Shown in pieces: positions 30,661-40,644 of a stretch of DNA of 64,000 bases. This DNA comes from Coccinella septempunctata. Its lineage: Eukaryota > Arthropoda > Insecta > Coleoptera > Coccinellidae. The DNA lies in assembly GCF_907165205.1 (NCBI RefSeq), contig NC_058192.1, positions 31,028,001-31,092,000 on the forward strand, read 5' to 3'. Numbering within the stretch: position 1 is the stretch's first letter; each line of letters begins with the position of its first letter. The notes under the pieces are model-generated. The model saw only the letters and a list, made by a program, of their open reading frames with translations. It had not been told where the DNA came from and made no database searches. The position numbers and the translations under genes were made by a program.

Positions 30661-32869
30661 TATCGAATTGGATCATTACAACCACTTGAAGATGCACAGC
30701 ATGAATTCCTCCAAATTTACTTCATAGGCAATATGGATGATCAACTTGATCAACGTCAATCTATTTATGCAGATGTGGGAAGAATAATTCTTCAAGATCT
30801 GCAGCAACCACTTCATGCAGATCATGCATATTGGTTCGATTGTTTAAAACTGTTTTGGAATGTATGCCAAGTGACGATCACAAGGTTGTGATTAGAGCAG
30901 ATAAACGACCTGTTGTTGGAGCACTTCAACGCCCCTACAATAGACGAAGTGGCAATTGTGATTGTAGGTGAAAACTTGGAAACGCGTTAAATTGTTCTTA
31001 CGCGTCGCAATACTGGAGAATTGCAGTGAATATATGGAACACACCGTTCATACGATGCTCTGCAATACCCGCTAATGTTTTGGAGAGCTGATGATGGATA
31101 TCATTTCAACATCAAGATGATAAATCCATTGAATGAATATTTTAGCCTCGATTTTACCTCAGTAGATAATGTCGAACAATATCATAATCCAAATTTTCAA
31201 TTTCCAATAGGTCCAGTTTTCCAAAAACGTCTAATGGCCCCTCGAACTGGGTACACCTAGTAGGTAGTAGAATATTAAAATTTTAAATTTCTACTCGATA
31301 CAAATTTGAATTATTTGATTTTAGGCCAGGAAACCACCAAGAAAGTTATCTGGATGAATTATTATGCATTTCGTTTGATGGTTCGTCAAAATGCTGATAA
31401 ATATTTGCTGAGATTTCGTCGATTATTGCAGCAGTATTGTGTGGACATGTATTGTAAAATTGAAACGGAGCGCCTCACTTATATCAGAATGAATCGATCT
31501 AAACTACGTTCAGAGGAATAAATCCATTTACGAGATGCAATATCCATATGTAGGTACATAGATTGATAATTTTACCTGCAACTTATATTGGCAGCCCTCG
31601 TCATATGCATGAATATGCACAAGATTCAATGACATACGTTCGAAATTATGGTCGTCCTGATTTGTTCATTACATTTACCTGCAATCCAAAATGGGAAGAA
31701 ATCGCTCAACTGCTTCTTCCCGCACAAACATCAGTTGATCGACATGACATCACTGCACGAGTGTTCAAACAAAAAGTGAGGTCGCTAATGGATTATATTA
31801 CAAAACATCATGTCTTTAGGGATACTCGATGCTGGATGTATTGAATTGAATGGAAAAAACGAGGCCTGCCACATGCACACATTCTCATCTGGTTAGTAGA
31901 AAGAATTCGACCAGAAGATGACGTTGTATGTGCCGAGATTCCTGATCATGTGAATGTGAATGATCCTGAACTGGATTATATTGTAGTTACTATTATAACA
32001 TGATGCATGGACCATGTGGCATCATTAATCCCCAATCACCATGCATGGTTAATGGAAAATGTTCAAAGCGTTATCCAAGAGATTTCACTCCGGACTCCGG
32101 AAAACATTCAAGGCCATTGCAATTTGGAGTACTGCAGTTCAGTGGAGTCAATCAAAAATATCTGTGAATATGTTACAAAAGGCAATGATATGGCGGTTTT
32201 TGGTGTACAAAATCCCAATACCAATGATCAGATCACGCAGTATCAAATTGGTCGATATGACAGCTCCAATGGGGCAATTTGGCGGATATTTTCATTTCCG
32301 ATACATGAAAGTTATCCGACTGTTATACAACTGGCAGTTTATCTGGAAAATAGATAAAGAGTGTATTTCAATTCTACAAATATGGTTCAACGAGCTGAAA
32401 TACCTCCAGCAACAACATTGACCAGTTTTCTTTCCATATTCAAAAGTGATCCATTTGCACGAACTTTACTCTGAGATGCCACGCTATTATACTTGGAATG
32501 CTCCTTCAAAGAAATTTCAACGTCGAAGACAAGGTAATGTGGTGCCCAACCATCCAGATGTGCGTTCAACTGATGCTCTTGGTCGCATTTACACAGTTCA
32601 TTCGAAAAATGACGAATGTTTCTACGTGCGATTATTGCTGAATAACGTGAACGTTCGTCGGCCGACATCTTTCGAGTCTCTTCGAACTGTCGATGTCGTT
32701 GTGTATCCAACATTTCGTGCTACATGTCAAGAGCTGAATCTGCTTGAAAGCGATACTCACTGGGATATAACAATCCCTGAAGCAATTGTTTTCGCATCTG
32801 CAAGCCAGTTTCGCACATTATTTTCCATCATTATTTCGGCATGCTTTCCGTCGAATCCATGTGAACTGT
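30661..32869 (+). pseudogene. Helitron Rep region (piece 2), frame-shifted
   Basis: The text resumes as RIGSLQPLEDAQHEFLQIYF, continues through FWRADDGYHFNIKMINP and a Rep-type IGSPRHMHEYAQDSM...RPDLFITFTCNP (31585-31685), and reaches the HUH motif as GLPHAHIL near 31872, the metal-binding histidine pair of rolling-circle initiators. KIETERLTYIR near 31455 is upstream of this. Later blocks RYPRDFTPDSGKTF, GRYDSSNGAIWRIFSFPIHE and MPRYYTWNAPSKKF lead toward the helicase. At least six frame changes and stops (for example near 30890, 31260, 31520, 31840, 32130 and 32355) show a long-dead gene. The piece ends at the 8-bp duplication of the hAT insertion. Confidence 0.88.
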
Positions 32870-33576
32870 CAGTGGCGCACTAAGCGCGCGCTTTAGGGCC
32901 CCCAACTAAAGAGCCCCCCCCCAAAAAAATTTTTGTCAGGATTTCATTACAGATCATAACAATTGCACTCCACCCGACCCTGCTTTCTTATCCGTTTAGG
33001 GCCTCCAACTATAGGGGGCCCCCCGACTCTCCGAAAAATCCCCGAACTTTTTCTCATATTTTTTAACATTTTTGAGTGTGTGAGTGAGAGTGAATATGAA
33101 TAGAAAGTATGAATCAGAGGCTGAAAAGCGAAGAAAACGGAGACAACGAGAGGAGCAATGTGCAAAACAGAAGAATTTTTTATCTTCACTTTTAGTGGCT
33201 GCTAAATCTAGCTCTGTTTCAAAAGAGGGAAATGAAAATTTGAACCCAGGGAGTACCAAGAGACAGTTGAAGGAGGAGGAAGGAGAAAATGAAAATTCCG
33301 TACGTGACAACCCCAGTAGTTGTGAGTGTAAGTGATCACGAGAAACCTATGTTTATTTATTTTTCTTATTAATTTTATCTCGACTCTTTATTTTTGTTCG
33401 TATTGAAATGAAGATATAAGATATAAACGAAGCCTAACTCACTTCATAGACAATTGAAAAAAAAAGCCCTCGGTATGTATTTACATAAGATATGTCTGTG
33501 TCCTACATTGTATTCTTAGTAAGGGCCCCCGATTTGTCTTGCGCTTAGGGCCCCCAGTTAGGTTAATCCGCCACTG
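32870..33576. mobile_element. 707-bp hAT-type non-autonomous element
   Basis: The ends are CAGTGGCGCACTAAGC and its inverted counterpart (ending ATCCGCCACTG), with internal GGGCCCCC repeats. TGAACTGT flanks both sides (32862-32869 and 33577-33584), a perfect 8-bp duplication as made by hAT transposases. Helitron protein similarity runs straight across the empty site. The interior keeps one short frame resembling a transposase N-terminus, so it is an internal-deletion derivative of a larger hAT. Confidence 0.93.
33096..33335 (+). pseudogene. hAT transposase N-terminal fragment
   Basis: An 79-codon frame from ATG 33096 begins MNRKYESEAEKRRKRRQREE, a charged lysine/arginine-rich start seen in ZMYM/TTF-type hAT transposases. 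No zinc finger, catalytic DDE residues or dimerisation domain follow. The fragment sits wholly inside the 707-bp hAT derivative. It is probably the first exon kept after internal deletion. Whether it is translated is unknown. Confidence 0.5.
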
Positions 33577-34718
33577 TGAACTGTGGAATAAGTACAAAGA
33601 TGACATGTCAGAAGACATATTACATCGTTTTCGTGTCACATCAGGCAATCCCAATCTAGAGGTGAATGCGGAGATCCATAACCAGGCTTTGATTTTGATC
33701 GAGGACCTGTGTTATCTCATGTCTGGCAGTTTATTGGTTAAGATAGGAATGCCATCGCCTCATCGTGGAACTAACGACGTTTTCAATAGAGAATTGGCAC
33801 GCGAACGAGAGTATAATCGAAATGCCTCAAACCAATTAGTACAAACGAATGTACCACTATTCAATTCACAACAAAAGGGAGTTTATGATAGAACAATGAA
33901 GACAATTGAATAAGGGAATGAGGGCTCATTTTTCCTTGATGCCGCTGGTGGAACTGGTAAAACTTAACTAATCTCAATAATTTTAGCCTCTATTCTTGCA
34001 AAATCAGAAATTGCAGTAGCAGTCGCTTCTTCTGGGATAGCAGCTACGTTGCTAGAGGGATGCAGAACAGCTCATTCTGCGTTTAAGTTACCGTTAAGCC
34101 TGCAGACAGTTGAGTACACAACATGCAATATTGCAAAGCACTCAGCAGTGGCAAAGGTTTTGACTGCAAGTAAAATAATGCACAATGGCACATAAACGAG
34201 CATCGGAAGCACTCGATCGGACCATGAAAGACTTGCGCAATGACTCAAGATGTTTTGGGGGCACATTTATTCTATTATCTGGTGACTTCCGACAAACATT
34301 ACCGGTCATTCCAAAATCCACGGCTGCCGATGAAATTAATGCTTGACTAAAATCATCAACTTTGTGACGCTATGTGCAAAAACTACAAGTTGCAAATGTT
34401 GAGTGATCTATCTGAAAGAATTTTCTCTGAACAATTGCTGGATATAGGAAATGGCCGTGTTACGGTCGATCAATCAACAGGTTTGATATCATTTCCTCCA
34501 AATTTCTGTACTTTTGTATCAACCAAGAACGAGCTCATAAGCAAAGTATTTTCAAATATAAGTACCAACCACAAAAACCTAAATTGGTTGAGTGAACGAG
34601 CTATTCTTGCGGCAAAGAACAAAGATGTTGATCAGTTGAATTTGATCATTCAAAGTGAAATTATTGGTTCATTGTTTTGTTTTAAACCTATAGATAGTGC
34701 AACAAACGAGAATAAAAC
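33577..34718 (+). pseudogene. Helitron helicase N-terminal region (piece 3)
   Basis: The reading continues across the hAT site as ELWNKYKDDMSEDILHR. A Pif1-type helicase follows, with Walker A as AAGGTGKT near 33946, immediately followed by a stop (ACT TAA), then ASSGIAATLLEG, TAHSAFKLP and RTMKDLRND, and SGDFRQTLPVIP near 34280. The stretch 34372-34718 carries LQMLSDLSE...ERAILAAKNKDVDQLN. Stops and shifts occur near 33912, 33967, 34190 and 34345. The helicase would unwind DNA during rolling-circle transposition; this copy is dead. The piece ends at 34718, where a 3.6 kb inverted-repeat element interrupts it. Confidence 0.88.
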
Positions 34719-35792
34719 CTTCTCACAAAAATTAAAGGAACAAAAAAATTTTCGGAATTTTTTGATGATTTTCAACAGGCTGTATTTCAGTGAAAAATGG
34801 TCGTACAGGAAATAAAAAAAAACGCTTTTGAAGCTTGAAGACTCTAGTTTTTGAATTCATTGGTCAAAAATTTTTCGGAGCACCGGTAGCCATGCAATCC
34901 TTAGATTAAGTACGAAGAAAAAATTTTCAAAATTTTTCACATTTTTTTTTTGCTCTATGGCCATGGAAAAATTTTTTCGAGCTAGACCAATGCATAGGTC
35001 ACATAGCCTCTTTATTCAGCTTCAATTTGCTTTTCACGGGCTTCAGATACGACCATTTGTCTTTGAGATATCAAATTTTGAATGCAAAAGGATCCTTTTT
35101 CACTCAACTGCCAATATCTCTGGAACTACTGGTTACCCAGCGAGCTGCCAGGCGGCGTCTTTTTCTGCAGAAAATTTCCTACAAAAATCTGCTATGGTTA
35201 ATTTTGAAAAAAAATTTTTTTCACCTGTTACGTTAACGTGAAAAAAGAGCAAAAAAATGCCATTTTTCCTTTTTTTCGTTAATCGCCTATATCTTCGTCA
35301 ATATTGGGGAGAAAGCTTAGGTTAGAAGAGAATTTTACAGTCTAATGTATCCCAAAGGCCCGCCTAAATCAGAAGATTGATCGGTTCAGCGGTTTTCCTG
35401 GACCGATTGATTGAAATTTTGAAAAAATTAAGGGAACAAGGTTTTTGTTCCTTAAACTTGACCTAATCTTTTTAAAAATCAATAATTTAATTTTTTTTCA
35501 CTTTTTACTCAATTTTGTGTTTTTTGAAGATTAATTATCGAAAAAAAAATCCAAAAAAAATTTTTCAAAAATTTCGAAAATTTCCAAAAAAAATTTTTTT
35601 GAAATAAAAAAAAAATTTAGAAAAAAAATTTTTTTCTCGTTTTTTTGGAAGTCGAGGTTTCTCACAAAAATTTTGAGTGATGATTGATTTACCGCCGGCA
35701 TTAGCGTTACCCAAAGCATACCACGTGGAGGTTGCACGGTCGGATTTACGCTTCTTTTGTGATTACGCACGTGTGTTTATGATTCTCCAGAA

Positions 35793-35980
35793 AAATGAGA
35801 CCCCGTGGTTCGTCAGCTCCACAGAAAATATTTTATGACTCCAAACTCATTTTCTAAAGAGTGTGTGTATCAGTGTTAATGCTTGATATGTGAGTAATTT
35901 TTAGAAGAAATGAGACCCCGTGGTTCGTCAGCTCCACAGTATTTTATGACTCCAAACTCATTTTCTAAAGAGTGTGTAAG

Positions 35981-35982
<2 letters not shown>
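35793..35982 (+). repeat. 116-bp-period direct duplication
   Basis: AATGAGACCCCGTGGTTCGT starts at 35793 and again at 35909. Each unit also shares ATTTTATGACTCCAAACTCA and an AAAGAGTGTGT end. It lies between the left arm and the transposase. Confidence 0.85.

Positions 35983-36021
<39 letters not shown>
35983..36021 (+). repeat. (TG)n microsatellite
   Basis: About 19 TG units lie just 3' of the transposase stop codon. Confidence 0.95.
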
Positions 36022-36025
<4 letters not shown>

Positions 36026-36030
36026 CGTGT

Positions 36031-37077
36031 TCAGTATCGAGTGTTCCCGCCTCTACCCCTAATCACAGCTTGCAATCTTTGTCGCATATTGGAAATGCAA
36101 TTTCGGATCATCCGTTGAGGGATCTGACCCCAAATTCTTATCAATGCGTTCTCTAATGCTGTTAAATTATTCAAATTTGGATAATTTTGACGCAATCGAC
36201 GGCCCAATATGTCGCAGACGTGCTCTATAGGATTCAGATCAGGACTCATTGCAGGATGCTTCAACAATGTGATGTTGTTTCTCTGAAAGAATTGACGGGT
36301 GATATTCGCCGTATGAGGTCTAGCATTATCCTGCATAAAAATTAATCCTCTCCTGTTTCTCGCTAAAGGTAACACCTGAGGTCGCAAAATTTGGTCGATA
36401 TAACGCCTAGCATTAAGAGTGTCTCGAACAATCATTAAAGGAGTTCGAGAATCTCTCGAAACTGCAGCCCAAACCATCACCGATCCTCCACCGTAAGCAG
36501 CTATGGAACGAATAAACCGTTGTTCATAACGTTGACCTGTACGACGCCAAACTCGAGGTCTTCGGTCGTTACCATACAGGCAAAACCGAGACTCGTCAGA
36601 GAACAAAACGCTATCCCAATTTCTCATTGGCCAGTTTACATGTTCGCGAGCGTACTGCAGACGAGCTCTGCGATGTGCAGCGGTCAACATCGGTCCACGG
36701 GCAGCAGTTCTAGCAGGGAGTCCAGATTCGCGAAGACGATTTGTTACCGTCGATCGAGAAATGTTACGCGGCTGTCGTCGTTGTCGTTGTTGTTGACGGT
36801 TAGGAAAGTTTCGGGCGATGACGTTTGTTGGAGCAGAAGGGTCTTGGATAGCCTGCCGAATGATAGCCCGGTCGTCTCGACGAGTCGTTACTCGTTGGCG
36901 GCCTTGTCCAGCACGTCAGTCATAACCATCTGTTTCCAGGAATCGGTTGTACGCACGAGACACAACCGAAGCACTTACACCAAGTCGTTCACCAACTTGC
37001 CGATATCTGTACCCCTCCTGAACAAGAGTCACTAGCTGAGCGACTTCTGGGGCAGATAAATGTCGCCTGGGGGGCAT
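36031..37077 (-). pseudogene. Tc1-type DD34E transposase with one in-frame stop
   Basis: The minus-strand frame opens at ATG 37077 (MPPRRHLSAPEVAQLV) with a helix-turn-helix N-terminal domain, and runs 348 codons to 36031, the usual Tc1 length. A TGA at 36918-36916 (codon 54) is the only interruption. The catalytic triad is complete: Asp in LFSDESRF, Asp in FMQDNARPH, and Glu in DLNPIEH exactly 34 residues later (DD34E). Such enzymes cut and paste DNA at TA sites. The open 219-codon catalytic half starts at ATG 36690. One stop in an otherwise clean gene indicates a recent loss. Its position inside 870-bp inverted arms is unusual, because Tc1 ends are normally 20-250 bp. Confidence 0.93.
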
Positions 37078-38300
37078 TATGACCCAAATTGAATTTTTAC
37101 AGCTGCTGTCAGTAATTTCTTTTTTGAAAATTACAAAAAAAGGTTAGTTTTGAAAAAAACTGTTTGTCGGTTTTTTTTACTGAATGAGTCGAAATGTTTT
37201 GAAAAAACTCTTTATTAACACGTAATGGCTCTGGGGAAATGGAAAAATTCTATCGCTCAGAATTTCGCACAACGAGTACCGTGGGCAGCTTAGGGGTATC
37301 AACTTTAAATTTATTCAATAAATTTTTTTTTGAGGAAAATAAAGGTTTAAATGTGTCCATAGCTTCAGTGGAGGTGAGTCAGAAATGGCTTCTTGATTCT
37401 TTTCGATTTTTTTAAATAAAAAAAAATTTTTTTTTTGGAAATTTTCGAAATTTTCGAAAATTTTTTTTGGATTTTTTTCTTCGATAATTAATCTTTAAAA
37501 AACACAAAATTGAGTAAAAAGTGAAAAAATTAAATTATTGATTTTAAAAAAAATTAGGTCAAGTTTAAGGAACAAAAACCTTGTTCCCTTAATTTTTTCA
37601 AAATTTCAATCAATCGGTCCAGGAAAACCGCTGAACCGATCAATCTTCTGATTTAGGCGGGCCTTTGGGATACATTAGACTGTAAAATTCTCTTCTAACC
37701 TAAGCTTTCTCCCAAATATTGACGAAGATATAGGCGATTAACGAAAAAAAGGAAAAATGGCATTTTTTTGCTCTTTTTTCACGTTAACGTAACAGGTGAA
37801 AAAAAATTTCTTTTAAAATTAACCATAGCAGATTTTTGTAGGAAATTTTCTGCAGAAAAAGACGCCGCCTGGCAGCTCGCTGGGCAACCAGTAGTTCCAG
37901 AGGTATTGGCAGTTGAGTGAAAAAGGATTCTTTTGCATTCAAAATTTGATATCTCAAAGACAAATGGTCGTATCTGAAGCCCGTAAAAAGCAAATTGAAG
38001 CTGAATAAAGAGGATATGCGACCTATGCATTGGTCTAGCTCGAAAAAATTTTTCCATGCCCATAGAGCAACAAAAAAAATGTGAAAAATTTTGAAAATTT
38101 TTTCTTCGTACTTAATCTAAGGATTGCATAACTACCGTTGCTCCGAAGAATTTTTGACCAATGAATTCAAAAACTAGAGTCTTCAAGCTTCAAAAGCGTT
38201 TTTTTTTTTCCTGTACGATCATTTTTCACTGAAATACAGCCTGTTGAAAATCATCAAAAAATTCCGAAAATTTTTTTGTTCCTTTAATTTTTGTGAGAAG

Positions 38301-38756
38301 TTTATAACTTATCCTACTGAATTTCTAAATTCAGTAGATTTACCAGGTTTGCCACCACACAATTTACAACTGAAGGTTGGATCAGTTGTCATTATGTTGA
38401 GAAATCTTAACCAGCCAAAATTATGCAATGGAACACGTTTGGTGGTGAAACACCTCAAAAGTAACGTGATTCATTGGACGATACTCAAAGGAAGGTATAA
38501 AAGTGAGGAAGTTCTTATTCCCAGAATTCCGATGATCCCAACAGATATACCATCTGAGTTCAAGATAATTCAATTTCCCATTCGTCTTGCGTTTGCTATG
38601 ACAATCGCAAGGCCAGTCCTTGGGTTTGTGTGGCTTAAATCTAGAAAATAAATGTTTTTCTCATGGCCAATTGTTATGTTTCGTGTTCAAGAGTCGGCAA
38701 ATCTTCTGCCCTATTTATTCTCGAACCCGGGAAAAAACTAAAAATTGCGTTCATCA
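38301..38756 (+). pseudogene. Helitron helicase C-terminal region (piece 4)
   Basis: This is the end of the RepHel protein: YPTEFLNSVDLPGLPPHNLQ, LKVGSVVIMLRNLN, LCNGTRLVV, LIPRIPMIPTD and FPIRLAFAMTI, ending with a shifted YVSCSRVGKSSALFILEPGK at 38673-38735. These blocks match the conserved tail of Helitron Pif1-type helicases. Deletions around 38605 and 38650 shift the frame within the usual NKSQGQ motif. The 3' terminus (CTRR and hairpin) was not found with confidence in the next few hundred bases. Confidence 0.88.
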
Positions 38757-39389
38757 CACGGTACAATGTACAATGAAGGAATTGTAAAATATTCAAAACA
38801 AAAATATTTAATATGTACAGCAATTCGGTACCTACCTCTTAAGTACTTTGAGTGTTGCATATTCCAACTTAATTCCAAAATGTTGAAAACTGAATCAAAA
38901 ATCGGATCGGTTTGATACGGCATTGTTTAGGTGTCATTTTCTTTGTTGTTTCGGGGTATTGTTGATCATTTTCTTGCATTCATTTGAATTCTGCGTTTAG
39001 ATATGTCATGACCTCAAAAACCAAACTTACATCGATGCCTAGATCCGGTAGAACCGTTACCTTCAAGAAGAAAAGGCCTCGGTGCTTGTATGTATAGCGC
39101 TGTGAAGTCAGCACTGCGAGGTCTTTTAACCCTCTCACCTTACGCGGATCGCGAATCGACGAATCAAAGCTTCGAACGCGAAAATCACGTGAGAGCGTCT
39201 ATGGTCTATGCAAGAACCCGCCAAAAAATGGCCAGCCGCCTGCCGTTCATAGACAACTTAGTTTGCCCAGTCTGTATTGCGCGTGACGGTGAAAGTTTAA
39301 ATCTTTTTCGAATAATTCAGTCAATGAATAGTGAAAAGTACTTTTCAATACTATTTGTGTTGTGAGTGATATTAGGACATAATTTATAA
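38757..39389. other. No recognised gene
   Basis: This stretch should contain the Helitron 3' end, but I could not identify a terminal hairpin. A GC-richer patch at 39060-39250 has short frames without a known domain. Confidence 0.4.
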
Positions 39390-39880
39390 TGCCGTACTCC
39401 TGTTGTGTTCCGGGTTGTAGAGGAAACTACAAAAATGGACCAAAAGTGTATGCATTCCGTTTTCCTACAGACCCGAATATGTGTAGCAAGAGTATGCTTG
39501 CTATTCCTAGAAAAAAATTTCAACCCATCTGTATATAGCAGATTCTGTGAGTTTCATTTTTCAGAAGAAAACATAGTTAAGTTTTCTTCAGCAACGGACT
39601 CGAAAAGGGGTGAGACATTATCGATTAGACTAAATTTATAATGACGAGTTAGTTGTCGAAGATAATTACACCCTTATAAAAAGTTTGAGTCGAGGAAAAT
39701 TGCTCTATCCAAAAGATTCTAGTTTACAAATAGTTTTATATGCCTACATAATATTCAACAAAATTCTTCTCGAATTTGAAGAAACATTCCAGAGCCTTCA
39801 TAATGAGCGTGCATGTTCAACGCAATTCATTTTGAAATTCATTTTTGAACAAGAATTTTTTGAACGAAAAACTCCATGAG
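39390..39880 (+). pseudogene. THAP-domain protein fragment (P-element/THAP9-like)
   Basis: From ATG 39390 the reading is MPYSCCVPGCRGNYKNGPKV, then FRFPTDPN and AIPRKKF, and after a frameshift near 39515 it continues SRFCEFHFSEENIV. This C-x4-C ... C-x2-H pattern, with the FRFP element, is a THAP zinc-binding DNA-binding domain. A later frame (39685-39880) has SLSRGKLLYPKDSSLQIVLY, reminiscent of the body of THAP9/P-type transposases. The copy is broken and too short for a transposase. It is either a P-element relic or a retro-fragment of a THAP gene; no introns are visible. Confidence 0.65.
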
Positions 39881-40211
39881 TGTGTCTGATGAATCATTAA
39901 TATATAAAATAACCTGCGGTAACTGCCCTGCTTTCTATATCGGTATGACAACTAGAGCTTCAAAGATCAGATTCAACGAACATATCAAGAATAGACCTGC
40001 TTCGGCCATGGGTAACCATCTATTTGAGAGCAAACACTCTACTTCTCTCGATAAACTAACTTTACTTCTTCAGCATAGTGATTTCCATAAATTAACACTC
40101 CTGGAACAACTGGAAATTCTAAAATACAAAAACGACGCATATCTCCTCAATGATATTAAAGATTTCCCGATGGTCAATCTATTCAAGATGATTCACCCTC
40201 CTGCTATATAG
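39876..40211 (+). pseudogene. GIY-YIG endonuclease domain (Penelope-like)
   Basis: The 111-codon frame opens at ATG 39876, though this is probably not the original start. It contains LIYKITCGNCPAFYIGMTTR (residues 8-27), matching the (G)IY-x10-YIG signature with the CxxC-like CGNC insertion usual in Penelope-like elements. An Arg follows in ASKIRFNEH, with an H in GNHLFESKHS. A C-terminal LEQLEILKYK block is also typical. The domain nicks DNA to prime reverse transcription. Because the RT is absent it is a remnant. The short overlap with the THAP fragment frame is coincidental. Confidence 0.75.
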
Positions 40212-40640
40212 TCTTTTCCACCTGCCTCCATATACGCGTTCATGTGTACGTGAATACATAAAACCAAGAAGAAGAATTGAAAACTGTCGGGGTGTTGTTC
40301 TTAGGGAATTAGAGATTATACCAACTTAACCTAGAACATCTAAAAAAGGGTAGAAAAACGAATATTCAAAGGAAAACTATAATTTTATATTACATCTAAT
40401 GTCTTTTAATTGTACATGTTTCATTGACGGTGAGTTTGTGATATATTGCTTCGTGTCTATCAGAGAATATTAATGTGAACAAAACACTTGTAAAAATTTC
40501 ACGTTATTTGACGTCTTGTTAACTTTATTATCTATGTATTATTTATATTTCAGCTGACCTGATGATGGCTTAGTGCCGAAATCGATAGTCAAAGTATATT
40601 ATTATAAAAACAAGCGTGTCTTACTTTACCAGTTAATTAA
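39876..40640 (+). mobile_element. Penelope-like element 3' end
   Basis: A GIY-YIG frame (39876-40211) is followed by about 430 bp of AT-rich tail containing CTGATGATGGCTTAGTGCCG near 40560 and ending around CTTTACCAGTTAATTAATG. A hairpin motif of the form TGAWGAT-stem-GAAA in this place is typical of Penelope-like terminal repeats. The RT part is missing, so the copy is strongly 5' truncated. Confidence 0.6.
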
Positions 40641-40644
40641 TGTT

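Larger units (their letters stand above)
34719..38300. mobile_element. 3.58 kb inverted-repeat element with about 870-bp arms carrying a Tc1-type transposase
   Basis: The left arm (34719 to about 35600) and right arm (about 37430-38300) are reverse complements at roughly 95 percent by eye, beginning CTTCTCACAAAAATTAAAGG. The arms have no recognised gene; matching 94-codon frames in them (34957-35241 and 37779-38063) mirror each other and differ at about seven residues. The 1.8 kb interior holds the Tc1-type transposase on the minus strand plus simple repeats. Helitron helicase similarity resumes right after 38300 (YPTEFLNS). No clear target duplication was found. It could be an autonomous long-TIR element, or a foldback element that captured a Tc1 copy. 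Confidence 0.88.

Noticed and set aside
34957..35241. 94-codon frame mirrored at 37779-38063
   Set aside because: Its apparent conservation follows from the inverted-repeat arms; no family resemblance and no sign of codon constraint.
36520..37035. 171-codon plus-strand frame
   Set aside because: It is the antisense of the Tc1 transposase N-terminal half; the sense strand shows the real HTH and start.
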